From IMG/VR virus record IMGVR_UViG_3300031857_000945, positions 1-30,381 of that record: 30,381 nt of DNA. The stretch is one strand, 5' to 3'. The stretch's first letter is position 1; each line of letters opens with the position of its first letter. Origin of the DNA: a virus. The notes under the pieces were generated by a model. The model ran no database searches, was not told the origin of the DNA, and was given only the letters and a program-made list of their open reading frames with translations. Positions 6,940 through 15,292 of this stretch are shown piece after piece. A program made the position numbers and the translations under genes.

Positions 6940-7983
6940 TCAGGCAGCCTTGACACGGACGTTCTCGATACGAACGTAAGCATCCCAGTTCTCAACCTGA
7001 ACGCCGAAGCGCATGTACATGGTGTACTCGGTCGAGTCCTTGCGAGGCTTAAACTCGTCGTAGAACTCAATGTCACGCTTGATGCCCCAAATACGGTTCG
7101 ATGGGACTGTCAGTTCGACAGCGCCACGGTAGTCCGTAACAGGTGCCTCAACGGTGTGCTCGCCCTCGTCAAAGAGCGGAACCTCAACCACGGGAACACC
7201 GAACGCTAGTGGGTAACGTGCGCCACCAGCACCCTGAGGTCCACTGATTGTTCCGCGAAGAACGTCAGTCGCAAGCGACTCGACAGAAACCTCACCGGAA
7301 ACGGTTGCGGTTAGCGAGGTCAGGTAATCCTGAACCACACCAGAACCCGCGTAGAAGCGAAGCGCGGAGCGGTTCGCCTTGTACTTACGAGGAAGAGCCT
7401 TTAGAGCCCTGTCGAAAGTTGCGCGAGCAACAGCGTCGTCCCCACCGTCAAGTAGGTGCGCGCCATTACCTGGGGTGCAACGAGTTACGAAGCCGTCAAT
7501 GATGTTAAGGCCAGCGCCACCAGTGGCAATGTTGCCGTTGATAGCAAGGTCCTCAATGTCATTACCCGCCTGAGATGCGAAGAGACGAGCGATGTGGGTA
7601 GCAGTTCCTGCACCCTCGATGCTGTCCTCCTTAGCCTCAGTCGAAACTTCCCAGTCCAAACGAATCTTCTCAGTTGTAAGAGAAATCTTCGTGAACGTCA
7701 CGGCAGCGTTCGATGCGGTGTCGGTAGCCTCAGTAGCCTTACGGATGATACGCTCACCTACGGCAATCTTGTCAAGGTCCACCGTGTTCGACCTCATGAT
7801 AACCCTACGACCCTCCTTAGCAAGGGTAGTAGCGTCCCACATGTAATCGATAAACTCGTTCGCCTGCTCTGCGTTAAGCAGACCAGATGACTCGGCCATA
7901 GTTGTTACACCAGCGCCGAGGTTGTCGTTGAATCCAGAGGCTACAACGTTGTTAGCAGCCTTCTCTAGAATTTCATCAGCCAT
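6940..7983 (-). CDS. Major capsid protein (HK97 fold)
   Basis: 347 residues that form the icosahedral shell. The start chosen is ATG at 7983 (MADEILEK), with AAAGGAG 14 bases upstream; the frame extends further but without a site. Features typical of actinophage capsid proteins: an N-terminal arm (FIDYMWDATTLAKEGRRVI), an E-loop/core region with ISLTTEKIRLDWEVSTEAKED, the FASQAGNDIEDLAINGN spine helix, then YPLAFGVPVVEVPLF and a C-terminal beta region ending RFGVQVENWDAYVRIENVRV. It sits directly after the protease-scaffold gene and before a strong terminator. Confidence 0.92.
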   Translation of the reverse strand: MADEILEKAANNVVASGFNDNLGAGVTTMAESSGLLNAEQANEFIDYMWDATTLAKEGRRVIMRSNTVDLDKIAVGERIIRKATEATDTASNAAVTFTKISLTTEKIRLDWEVSTEAKEDSIEGAGTATHIARLFASQAGNDIEDLAINGNIATGGAGLNIIDGFVTRCTPGNGAHLLDGGDDAVARATFDRALKALPRKYKANRSALRFYAGSGVVQDYLTSLTATVSGEVSVESLATDVLRGTISGPQGAGGARYPLAFGVPVVEVPLFDEGEHTVEAPVTDYRGAVELTVPSNRIWGIKRDIEFYDEFKPRKDSTEYTMYMRFGVQVENWDAYVRIENVRVKAA

Positions 7984-8018
7984 TTTGTTTCTTTCAACTC
8001 CTTTCTGTTTGTTTTGGT

Positions 8019-8504
8019 TTATAGTGATCGAACGGTGAAGCGTTCCGCCCAAATATCCTTCTGCACAACCTCGGGAACTACTTCCTCGCGGTCAGCAGAC
8101 TTCTTAACAACAAGGGACTTCTCTACGCCACCAACACGGGTGGATAGAGTAGCAACAGCCTCGGCGGTTTCCGCCGCAGACTTTGTTACTGCCTCGTTAA
8201 GTGATACGCTAAGGGCTTCTACCTTAGCGTTAGTCTCGGTTACACTACCCTCAATAGCCTTGCTAATTCCGGCTAGTGCTGTGTTGAAGCCGCTTACTAC
8301 CTCGCGGAGCGAGAGCAACTCGGCCTTCCAGTCGAACTCGTCAACCGCAGGGGTGGCAGGTGTCTCATCGACCACTGTCTCCGTGCCAGCCTCAGCGGTG
8401 GCAACTGCGGTGTCAGAAGCATCGGACTTCTCGACTACTACTTCTTCGATGACGGCTACGGTTTCTACAACCTCAGCGGCCTTCTCTACTGTTTCATCAG
8501 CCAT
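8019..8504 (-). CDS. Possible scaffold protein from internal start
   Basis: In-frame 161-residue C-terminal product of the protease gene. An ATG at 8504 follows GAAGAAGGTG with about 11 bases spacing. The product would hold only the acidic coiled-coil scaffold region (ETVEKAAEVVETVA to the C-terminus). Nested scaffold genes inside protease genes are known (lambda C/Nu3); here it is an inference. Confidence 0.35.
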   Translation of the reverse strand: MADETVEKAAEVVETVAVIEEVVVEKSDASDTAVATAEAGTETVVDETPATPAVDEFDWKAELLSLREVVSGFNTALAGISKAIEGSVTETNAKVEALSVSLNEAVTKSAAETAEAVATLSTRVGGVEKSLVVKKSADREEVVPEVVQKDIWAERFTVRSL

Positions 8505-9269
8505 ATCTTCTTGTACACCTTCTTCCTTTTGTACCGCTGGCATTGCGGTATTGATATTCTTTAGCAATCCGGCAATAGCCTCTGCCTTCTCAGCGGGAGT
8601 TCCAGCCGATTCAATCCAACCGACCTTCTCACCAGCAGTTCCACAGGCAGAGCATCCTTCTGTCCCAATTGTAGCAAGTTTATCTTCCGAACACCAGAAA
8701 ACATCCTGCATTTCGACATCGACAGCGATACCGGAAATCTTTACGTCTCCATTGTCCATCTTTAGAACGGAGAAAATGTTGGAAAGTTGATTTGCCGGTG
8801 CGTCAACTAGACTCAATTCTGCAAGGACATATGCCTTGATAACTGAAATCCATGCGCCTAACTCGGAGTCAAATACATCTTCCTTTTCGGTGACAATTCC
8901 ACCAATGGAGAACCCGGTGAGGGTACCATCTAGTACCTTCTCCCAGGTGCTTGCTGCGCCACGGCTAACGTACACATCTACATAGATGCCCTCGTAGAAC
9001 TTCTCAGTGGCTGGGTCGTAATAGGCTTGCTCCCTAAAGTTTACCACCCTGCCTGCGGCGATCTTGTCGTGCATTTCACGAACGTTACCGGAGAATGCCT
9101 CAAACGCTGCCTTAGAAGCAGACGCGAGAACAATGTCTCCCTGTCGGTCAACGTTGTCCAGAGTTGCGAATCCAGAAACAATTCTGCGCTCTGCATCGAC
9201 CTTGCTGATCGGCACGCCCAGTTTTAGGCTGCCGTCATGCGATTCCCAATGGCTCTTTACAATTTCCAT
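8019..9269 (-). CDS. Capsid maturation protease fused to scaffold domain
   Basis: 416 residues. Residues 1-170 are an XkdF/HK97-type prohead serine protease: H67 in REMHDK, S121 in TGFSIGG, and the ELSLVDAPAN block at 151-160 are the expected active-site region. After a Cys-containing segment (CSACG) the C-terminal ~200 residues are acidic, Ala/Val/Glu-rich and coiled-coil, as in scaffolding (delta-domain) proteins. An internal ATG at 8504 (M256) starts MADETVEKAAE, resembling the capsid N-terminus, and could yield a separate scaffold. The start ATG lies 8 bases after an extended -10, so the leader would be nearly absent. Confidence 0.88.
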   Translation of the reverse strand: MEIVKSHWESHDGSLKLGVPISKVDAERRIVSGFATLDNVDRQGDIVLASASKAAFEAFSGNVREMHDKIAAGRVVNFREQAYYDPATEKFYEGIYVDVYVSRGAASTWEKVLDGTLTGFSIGGIVTEKEDVFDSELGAWISVIKAYVLAELSLVDAPANQLSNIFSVLKMDNGDVKISGIAVDVEMQDVFWCSEDKLATIGTEGCSACGTAGEKVGWIESAGTPAEKAEAIAGLLKNINTAMPAVQKEEGVQEDMADETVEKAAEVVETVAVIEEVVVEKSDASDTAVATAEAGTETVVDETPATPAVDEFDWKAELLSLREVVSGFNTALAGISKAIEGSVTETNAKVEALSVSLNEAVTKSAAETAEAVATLSTRVGGVEKSLVVKKSADREEVVPEVVQKDIWAERFTVRSL

Positions 9270-9277
9270 TTGATGTT

Positions 9278-9286
9278 AGTATAACA
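9278..9286 (-). promoter_or_regulatory. Extended -10 promoter for protease/capsid unit
   Basis: The minus strand reads TGT TATACT, with 8 bases before the protease ATG at 9269. This predicts a leader of at most one or two bases. Confidence 0.6.
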
Positions 9287-9308
9287 CATTAGTTTTTCAA
9301 GTAATGGG

Positions 9309-10868
9309 TTATTCAGTTACCCTTCCTTCACCCTTTGGATTTCTCGCCTCACCAGACGTATCAGGAGAATTGGCCGAACGCTCGCGCGCACGCGCGCTAC
9401 CAGCGGAAGGTGCCCCAGGAGTTGGCTTATCCTCTACCACCTTGTCTCCACCATCGATCCCAGGCATGCCCTTACGGGTCCTAACCTCGTTAGGAGTAAT
9501 CACCTTCATGCGCAGGTACCTCTCGTCAATCTTCGACTGAGTATCCTCATCTGTAAGCGAAAGTTCGTTGAGCGTGAACTTGAAGATATCACTCTTCTCC
9601 TTCACGATCATGTTTAGGCGCTTCTCGATCAAGTCCTGTACTGGACGAGTCACCTGCTCCTTGAAGGTCTTGTCTGCATCACGAGCAGCAGCAAGGGATA
9701 CGCCAGGGAGCAGCGTGATCTTCGAAATGGGCACGCGGTGAGCGGATAGGATTTCGTCACGGTTGTTGTCCTTGTACTTGATGAACGAAGCGTCCTGAAT
9801 ACCGGCCTCGATTGGCTTGATATCGATTTCAACCTTACGGTCTGGATCGTCAGCAGGAAGCGGGACATAAAGGGTCCTGTGGTTCTTGCCCTTCAACTTT
9901 ACATCGAAGAACTCGTACATAGCCTGCTCTGCGGCGGTGGAAAGGGTTGCACCCTTTACCACGATCATGTGCCTTGGAACAGCCTTGTTTTCAAAGTAGT
10001 CAAGGTTGAAGGTGGTAGCGAACTTGCTACCAAGCACGGCACCGACCGCAGGGATAATGTCTGGCACTCCATAGTAGTCGCTGTTTGGAGCGTACTTCTT
10101 GAAGTGAATGATTTCATTGGGCTGCGGATCGCCGTTGATTACATCGGGTGTTTCCCTGTCACCAAAGTTACGGAAGAACACCGCCTTGTTTCCTGGCGCA
10201 ATCTGTACGAAGCCGTCGCGTAGACGACGGACGCGCATTGTGATGGCAGGAACGTGACCGAGATAGGCAATCTCGCCGCCTTGCGTGCGGCCAATTTCCA
10301 GGTAGCCATTACCAAGAGCCTCGTAATCCTTGTAGAACTTGATAAGAGTTTCTACAAGAGTATCCTCCTTGTTCAGGCTGTCAATCCAGTCATCGTGTTC
10401 GATCTTGGCCCTGGACAACTTCTTACGCAACTTCGCTAGCGGCTCCTTCTTTCCTTCCAGATCGTCCAACTTCTGGGTCGTCTGGGGAGTAGGCTGCCAG
10501 TCGTAACCAAGGCCTACGGTGTTGTAGGTCTTGGCATTTACGGATGCGTAGTGGTGAACGTTCTGCTCGTACAGACCCGATAGCATGGCAAAGTTATAGG
10601 GTGGTCGGGCTACGTCGAAAAGACCATAGGCCGAGGCACCGTAAGGAACCTCGACCTTCTTGCTGCTGGCACCGTTGCCCTCGAAACGCTTCGAGATAGC
10701 GGTGGCCTTCCTCTTCATCTTAACGGTTGAGACGACCGACTTTAGGGTTTCGCCAGTAATGGCAAAGTAGTCGTTATCGACGCCGGTGTTTGGCGTAGGT
10801 GTTGGAGTCGGTCCAGTGTATACAGTTTCGATCTCAGGTAGTTCTGAGCGGTCGTCTGGTCTAATCAT
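9309..10868 (-). CDS. Portal protein
   Basis: 519 residues that form the dodecameric DNA channel at one capsid vertex. It has the PBSX/HK97-type portal pattern: ALGNGYLEIGR in the wing, then YLGHVPAITMRVRR, PNEIIHFKKYAPNSDYYGVPD, and the stem/crown helices LDYFENKAVPRHMIVVKG and EILSAHRVPISKI. The C-terminus is a disordered, Pro/Ser/Arg-rich tail after ITPNEVRTRKGMPGIDGGD. The N-terminus has a TPTPTPNTG tract. It overlaps the gene upstream by four bases (ATGA), so the two are coupled. Confidence 0.93.
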   Translation of the reverse strand: MIRPDDRSELPEIETVYTGPTPTPTPNTGVDNDYFAITGETLKSVVSTVKMKRKATAISKRFEGNGASSKKVEVPYGASAYGLFDVARPPYNFAMLSGLYEQNVHHYASVNAKTYNTVGLGYDWQPTPQTTQKLDDLEGKKEPLAKLRKKLSRAKIEHDDWIDSLNKEDTLVETLIKFYKDYEALGNGYLEIGRTQGGEIAYLGHVPAITMRVRRLRDGFVQIAPGNKAVFFRNFGDRETPDVINGDPQPNEIIHFKKYAPNSDYYGVPDIIPAVGAVLGSKFATTFNLDYFENKAVPRHMIVVKGATLSTAAEQAMYEFFDVKLKGKNHRTLYVPLPADDPDRKVEIDIKPIEAGIQDASFIKYKDNNRDEILSAHRVPISKITLLPGVSLAAARDADKTFKEQVTRPVQDLIEKRLNMIVKEKSDIFKFTLNELSLTDEDTQSKIDERYLRMKVITPNEVRTRKGMPGIDGGDKVVEDKPTPGAPSAGSARARERSANSPDTSGEARNPKGEGRVTE

Positions 10869-11221
10869 CTGCGCCTATCCCTCTTCATATCGTCCTTTAG
10901 TGATCCGAGGTCGTACATTGGGACCTCTCCATTGATCATTTGTGCAATCTGCTCGTCGTTTTCGCCCTCTGTCAACTTGACAGCGCCCTCCAAGAAGTGG
11001 GGACTTCCGCCAACAATGCCAAGTTCCTTCTCGACATACTGGCGAATAGCGTTCATCTTTGAGATGTCGCCCAGTCTGGACGCAACAGATAGAACGTTTC
11101 CGTCTCCGTCACCGAGGATTTTGCCATCTGGCATCTGCCAAGTGTATAGGCCAACTGTAATTCCGTCACTCACTCTGCGCCTACGGTGGGTTACACCGGG
11201 CATGCGGTCGTTAATATTCAT
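10865..11221 (-). CDS. Hypothetical protein upstream of portal
   Basis: 118 residues, not recognised. It has a basic N-terminus (THRRRRVSDG), a LYTWQMPDGKILGDGDGNVLSV beta segment, helices around NAIRQYVEKELGIVGG, and a very basic end (MKRDRRR). It is the first gene of the portal unit, leaderless if the promoter prediction is right: an extended -10 lies exactly six bases before the ATG and there is no Shine-Dalgarno site. A DNA- or portal-associated role would fit but is only a guess. Confidence 0.7.
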   Translation of the reverse strand: MNINDRMPGVTHRRRRVSDGITVGLYTWQMPDGKILGDGDGNVLSVASRLGDISKMNAIRQYVEKELGIVGGSPHFLEGAVKLTEGENDEQIAQMINGEVPMYDLGSLKDDMKRDRRR

Positions 11222-11227
11222 GCCCTA

Positions 11228-11236
11228 AGTATAGCA
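11228..11236 (-). promoter_or_regulatory. Leaderless-type extended -10 promoter for portal unit
   Basis: TGC TATACT on the minus strand, followed by six bases (TAGGGC) and then the ATG at 11221, which places the ATG at the expected +1. Confidence 0.7.
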
Positions 11237-11254
11237 CATTGTCCACCTAAGTGA

Positions 11255-11998
11255 CTAAACCTCGCGCCAGACCTCGGGAACTGTCACGGCGTTGTCACTT
11301 GGGACGGATGAAATGGCCGAATCTGTAAAGACGGTTGACACAGATGGCTTCCTGTAATATGCGCGTGCGTGGTTTGCGACCTCAGTGGCGTCCATCAACT
11401 TCTGCGTAATAGCGACCTGTTGTAGCCAGAACACCGCAGTTCCAGTTGACGAGCCCACGGTAACATGCTCTGTCGTGCGTGCTGTGTACGCAATTGTAAC
11501 TAGGCGTGGGAATGGGAATGGCACTGTGGTTCCAGTTGTAATAGCGGTGCCGTTGATGTATACCGCCTGCGCGCCAGTAAACGTAAATGCACCAGTAGAT
11601 GAGATATCCACTGTTAGGGCTCCGCGAGCAATGCGAATCGTGCCAGTAGATGGGGCAATTAGGAGGGTCACCGTTCCAGTCTCAGTCTGAGAGCCAGCCA
11701 TAAGGCCGAATGGGATGCCAGTGGTACCGTTGCTAACCAGAACGCCTCTCTGGTGCATCAGGGCTGGCCTACGCTTTGGAACGATTGTCACCACCGACGA
11801 GGATGCCAGTGTGTGCGCACCACCACCAGAAAGGATATTGCCAGGACCAGACAGTAACGCCCTAAACTGAAATGACGAGATGGCGCATGGATCACCAGTA
11901 AACCTTGACTTTAGAGGAAGGAGATATGACACAGCCATGCCTGCGCCATCGTTTGGCACTGTGTATCCATGAGTTACTGTTGTCGATGTCCTAATCAT
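11255..11998 (-). CDS. Minor tail / fibre protein (probable)
   Basis: 247 residues. The start chosen is ATG at 11998 (MIRTSTTV), which overlaps the upstream stop as ATGA with GGAG nine bases before it. The protein is beta-rich, with Thr/Ser/Gly repeats and a jelly-roll or laminin-G-like pattern: VTLLIAPSTGTIRIARG, VDISSTGAFTFTG, AQAVYINGTAI, then LVTIAYTARTTEHVTVGS, and a C-terminal helix LMDATEVANHARAYYRK. These are common in actinophage fibre proteins that bind cell-surface glycans. No catalytic motif is seen. Confidence 0.55.
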   Translation of the reverse strand: MIRTSTTVTHGYTVPNDGAGMAVSYLLPLKSRFTGDPCAISSFQFRALLSGPGNILSGGGAHTLASSSVVTIVPKRRPALMHQRGVLVSNGTTGIPFGLMAGSQTETGTVTLLIAPSTGTIRIARGALTVDISSTGAFTFTGAQAVYINGTAITTGTTVPFPFPRLVTIAYTARTTEHVTVGSSTGTAVFWLQQVAITQKLMDATEVANHARAYYRKPSVSTVFTDSAISSVPSDNAVTVPEVWREV

Positions 11999-13473
11999 AC
12001 CAGCGTCTCCGTAACTCCCGTAAGTTCTCCATCGATGTAAAGCCAAGGAACCCTGACTGAGTCACCGGGCTGCAAGGGAACGTCAACGACAACTGATGCC
12101 TCGGCCCTAACTGGCACTGGCTTGGTGTATTCTGCCGTAAAGAATGTGTGATTTCCATAGTTCGAGGCGCTCACGGCAGGCGAGGCTGAGTTAAACGTAC
12201 TCCACAGTCTCAACTCCCAGGTCCACGCACCCTGGCTAGAGAAGTATGGCTGGTCAAATGGGCCCTGCACAGATGACCTAGTGGTACCGAAAACAACCTC
12301 GTATTGACCAAAGTTCAGCCCCGCTGTATTCGGCACGAGCATTGCTGTGGAACCGTATACAACGTAGAGCCCGTTGGTGTCCCAACCGAATCCGACGTTT
12401 ACCGTGGCACCACCCGTAATGGCTACGCCTGGTGTTGCCTGTACGGTTCCAACTACGGTAGATGTGTCAACGCCATTTGCATCGACAGAGAACGTAGTTC
12501 TAAGCAACTCGACCCTGTTGCCAGTATTGAACCTCAGCGCAAACTGGTCAGCACCAGGAACGCGGGATAGCATGTGAAGAATGCCCCTGTTGGTTCCAGT
12601 GGCTGAATAACTAGGAATCTGCACATTGGCCTGTCCAGTGTTTGTTCCCCACATGTAGTAGGCTCTATTGGTTACCCACGCATTGGCGTTAGCGTCGTAC
12701 TCCTCGACCTGTGTAAGGTCTAGTTGCAAATTGCCATCCTGCGTTGTAAGACCGTCAACAAGGTAGTCGGACCACGGATACGACTTTGGAATGTCGTACT
12801 TGGTAGAATAGTGCTGTGAAAGGTCAGAGATTTCGTAGTTCACGAAGTCAAACCAAGCGCCTGCGTCAGGTGTGCAGAATACCGCCTCCACCTGCCTCGC
12901 TTGAATGGCAGACTCTTCCTGTGCCTTTGGATACACAGCACATGCTCCAAAGACCAGTGTTCCAGATGATGGGCTAGTCATTGTCAGGTTTGACAGGCTC
13001 TTGAAGCCTCCCGAGGGTGCGGAGCCGGTAGCAATTTGAACTCCGTCCACAAACACGGTGTATGAGCCCTGTGTCAGGTTAATAGAGAACTGGGTGGTGT
13101 CGTCCGGTGTGAAATCAACTAGGATCGATGTGGCCGTGGCGTAAGGTAGATTGATCTTGGCTAGGCCAGTCGAAACAAACTCAATTAGGTTATCTGCACC
13201 CAACTTGGTAGCCACAAAGGTTGACGAGCCATTCATATACAGATAGAACTCGATACATGCCTCGTCGTACTCTGTTAGGTTTCTGGTGGGAATGGTGATC
13301 GTCTTGGATGCTGCCGCACCATCAAACAGATGCGCGAAATTCGTTCCAGAGACAATTGGATCGACTTGTGCGCCAGTCGAAGTGATCGCGGCACCCGATG
13401 TTAGGTCGGCCATGCTAGCGGCGTGCATAACGAGAACGTCTGCACCTACGATGGCTCTATCAACGAGGGCCAT
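11995..13473 (-). CDS. Minor tail protein / fibre with LamG-like (concanavalin) fold
   Basis: 492 residues. Residues ~50-180 look like a laminin-G/concanavalin jelly roll: ACIEFYLYMNG, then FSINLTQGSYTVFVDGVQIATG and LSNLTMTSPSSGTLVFGACAVYPKA. A second similar block occurs at ~290-400 (VNVGFGWDTNGLYVVYGSTAM, GQYEVVFGTTRS). The C-terminus (VVVDVPLQPGDSVRVPWLYIDG) resembles beta domains at fibre ends. It probably binds host surface sugars. It starts 6 bases after the stop of the 13480-13845 gene and is translationally coupled to the following fibre gene. Confidence 0.65.
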   Translation of the reverse strand: MALVDRAIVGADVLVMHAASMADLTSGAAITSTGAQVDPIVSGTNFAHLFDGAAASKTITIPTRNLTEYDEACIEFYLYMNGSSTFVATKLGADNLIEFVSTGLAKINLPYATATSILVDFTPDDTTQFSINLTQGSYTVFVDGVQIATGSAPSGGFKSLSNLTMTSPSSGTLVFGACAVYPKAQEESAIQARQVEAVFCTPDAGAWFDFVNYEISDLSQHYSTKYDIPKSYPWSDYLVDGLTTQDGNLQLDLTQVEEYDANANAWVTNRAYYMWGTNTGQANVQIPSYSATGTNRGILHMLSRVPGADQFALRFNTGNRVELLRTTFSVDANGVDTSTVVGTVQATPGVAITGGATVNVGFGWDTNGLYVVYGSTAMLVPNTAGLNFGQYEVVFGTTRSSVQGPFDQPYFSSQGAWTWELRLWSTFNSASPAVSASNYGNHTFFTAEYTKPVPVRAEASVVVDVPLQPGDSVRVPWLYIDGELTGVTETLV

Positions 13474-13479
13474 ACGCGA

Positions 13480-13845
13480 TTACGCCTCTAGTAGTTCTAG
13501 AGTTCCCTCGGTTGGGACGCCCGAATCCATGCCGACAATGCCTACGCCGTTCTGAAACTCGACAAGAGCAACCCTTACGGCGTCAAAACTTGACTTGGAA
13601 TCTACGTCAAATCCAGCCTTGGCTAGACCCTTGACGGCCCTCTTCCATTCTGGGAGGGATAGCGTAGGAACCCTCTTTACGGGTGCTTCCTCAACAGTGT
13701 CATCCTCTACAACCTCTGCAACAACTTCAACGTCGCCAACCTCTACCGGCCTTTGTGCGGCGGCAGCGATCTTGCGGCCAACCTCTTCCTTATCCGTGTC
13801 AACCACAGGTGAACCCTCCCAGGTGAAATCTTCTGAACTAGTCAT
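13480..13845 (-). CDS. Small acidic protein with peptidoglycan-binding-like C-terminus
   Basis: 121 residues. The first ~60 are acidic and disordered (VEVGDVEVVAEVVEDD). The last ~55 (LPEWKRAVKGLAKAGFDVDSKSSFDAVRVALVEFQNGVGIVG...GVPTEGTLELL) resemble the three-helix PG_binding_1 repeat, which normally reads AV..FQ...GL..DG..G..T...L. The gene is predicted leaderless: an extended -10 lies six bases before the ATG and no Shine-Dalgarno site is present. It follows the holin-like gene, so a wall-binding or lysis-accessory role is plausible. The domain match is by eye only. Confidence 0.55.
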   Translation of the reverse strand: MTSSEDFTWEGSPVVDTDKEEVGRKIAAAAQRPVEVGDVEVVAEVVEDDTVEEAPVKRVPTLSLPEWKRAVKGLAKAGFDVDSKSSFDAVRVALVEFQNGVGIVGMDSGVPTEGTLELLEA

Positions 13846-13851
13846 GGACCA

Positions 13852-13860
13852 ATTGTATCA
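13852..13860 (-). promoter_or_regulatory. Leaderless-type extended -10 promoter
   Basis: TGA TACAAT on the minus strand, then six bases (TGGTCC) and the ATG at 13845. The TGA of the extended element is also the stop codon of the upstream membrane-protein gene. Confidence 0.65.
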
Positions 13861-14139
13861 CAATCCGAACACCAAGTGGAAGAACAGCCACACAATCAGC
13901 GTGCCCACTAGCGACTTCCAAATGATACTCCATACTCTATTCTTCGATAGCGTTCCCAACTGCACCTGCTCTGACAACGTATCTTCTGCCTCTGTGTGAA
14001 CTACGGACACAGCCTCTAAGCCTGCGAAGATGAGCCCCCAGCCCAGCCACATAACAAAGAAGTTCTCAAAAGCAATGCCCAGCATGACAACAGCAAATGC
14101 TAGCGTGGCTAATATAGCCATCAACTTCTTCTTAGTCAA
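13858..14139 (-). CDS. Small membrane protein, holin candidate
   Basis: 93 residues, with three likely membrane segments: KLMAILATLAFAVVMLGIAF (~5-24), FVMWLGWGLIFAGLEAVSVV (~29-48) and WSIIWKSLVGTLIVWLFFHLVFGL at the C-terminus, with a charged loop between the second and third. Size and topology fit class I holins. The start chosen is TTG at 14139, ten bases after AAGGAGG; the longer frame begins inside that site. It overlaps the ANL gene's stop. Other explanations include an inner-membrane exclusion protein. No endolysin is adjacent apart from the possible wall-binding protein downstream. Confidence 0.6.
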   Translation of the reverse strand: MTKKKLMAILATLAFAVVMLGIAFENFFVMWLGWGLIFAGLEAVSVVHTEAEDTLSEQVQLGTLSKNRVWSIIWKSLVGTLIVWLFFHLVFGL

Positions 14140-15292
14140 CGGGAACAAACCTCCTTGGGATGGAGAATGTAGGCAATCCGTATGCCTCTAGGTCGCCATT
14201 CACAGAATCCTGGTCGATCTCTCCAATGTGGGCACAAACCAAGTTTCCATCCTCTACATAGACAGACTTAATATCGTACCCGCGCGAGCGCAGGTGGTCC
14301 CTCACTTGAACTGGAAACACCGAGAACCCGCTAACCTTTGCCTTCGTTCTGCCGACTAACTTGATCAACTCGCCGCTAGTCTCAACGATATCACCAGTGT
14401 CCACAAAGTTCTTCTTCTCATATCCCCTGTCAGTAACTGTGCCGACTGTCATCTCGCTAAACAGAACCGCGCCCGATCCCTCCACCATAGGGGCCATCCA
14501 AAAGAAGGGCTCATCTGACGACCTTGCACCTAGAATTCCGGCTTCGGTACATGAGTAAACATCCACAATTGCCGGGTTGTCAAAAACAACCTTGGCCTGG
14601 GCGATAGAGTCCTCGCCTAGCGGTCCCGATGCTGACAGGAAGCAGGCAAACTTGCGCCTATAACCGGCCTCCCACAACTTGTTTACAACCATACCCTTAG
14701 TCATGATTGAAAGATCGTCATCCTGAACATGCGCGGCCAGAGTCTCTGCTGTTGGTCTTGCCGTCATCATTGAGATGGGAACCTCTAGAGCAAGGGTCGC
14801 TAGATAAGAGAGAATCGTGGTTTGTAGTGGTGCGGTCATGAATGCCCTTCCGACAAGGAGGGCTGGCATCGTCTTTTCCGCCCAATCGATCATCTTCTCA
14901 ATCATATCGGGCTGCATGAAGTAAGGCTCTACGATGTTAATCTTGGGCATGCCAGAGGTGCCAGATGACACGCATGCCAGCGAGCCGTTCGGATAAAACT
15001 CAGAGTAAGCCACAAACTGCCTCGTAAGGTGATCCGCTAGACCACCGCCAAAGAAGTTGGGCAGGGCAAATACCTTTGCGCCCCCTGCGAGCAGGCCCAG
15101 TACCTGTGGAATCTGGTGGGGGTCACCGGTAACGGAAAGAACGATTGTCTCGCCTTCTACGCCAGTCATGGCGCTGGTGGCGACCTCTCTGAACTCTGCT
15201 CCTGAAACCACAGAGCCGTCAATTCTGATTGGGTCGCTCATGCGACTAATTTTGTCAATCAGGTACAGTGGGTCACGCACTTGGCCTACCAT
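14132..15292 (-). CDS. Adenylate-forming (ANL) enzyme: AMP-dependent synthetase/ligase family
   Basis: 386 residues, short for the family (usually 500+). It should activate a carboxylate with ATP as an acyl-AMP. Family motifs are clear: A3 P-loop SSGTSGMPK (109-117), A5 YSCTEAG (246-252), A7 VDTGD (297-301) and the A8 hinge GRTKAKVSGFSVFP (314-327). The N-terminal subdomain is reduced, and the C-terminus stops at SIPRRFVPVD, just short of where the A10 catalytic lysine (GK motif) should be. The start is ATG at 15292 after AGGAGG with seven bases spacing. It overlaps the cupin-like gene upstream and the membrane-protein gene downstream. Substrate unknown; an ANL enzyme in a tail-fibre operon is unusual. 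Confidence 0.85.
   Translation of the reverse strand: MVGQVRDPLYLIDKISRMSDPIRIDGSVVSGAEFREVATSAMTGVEGETIVLSVTGDPHQIPQVLGLLAGGAKVFALPNFFGGGLADHLTRQFVAYSEFYPNGSLACVSSGTSGMPKINIVEPYFMQPDMIEKMIDWAEKTMPALLVGRAFMTAPLQTTILSYLATLALEVPISMMTARPTAETLAAHVQDDDLSIMTKGMVVNKLWEAGYRRKFACFLSASGPLGEDSIAQAKVVFDNPAIVDVYSCTEAGILGARSSDEPFFWMAPMVEGSGAVLFSEMTVGTVTDRGYEKKNFVDTGDIVETSGELIKLVGRTKAKVSGFSVFPVQVRDHLRSRGYDIKSVYVEDGNLVCAHIGEIDQDSVNGDLEAYGLPTFSIPRRFVPVD

Noticed and set aside
8014-8790. Long plus-strand open frame (258 codons) opposite the protease-scaffold gene
   Set aside because: Low-complexity Ser/Thr/Ala translation is the mirror of the Ala/Val/Glu-rich scaffold codons; no ribosome site or promoter.
9380-9400. 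GCGCGC-rich near-palindrome
   Set aside because: It encodes the Ser/Ala/Arg-rich C-terminal tail of the portal and lies within the frame; no sign of a regulatory role.
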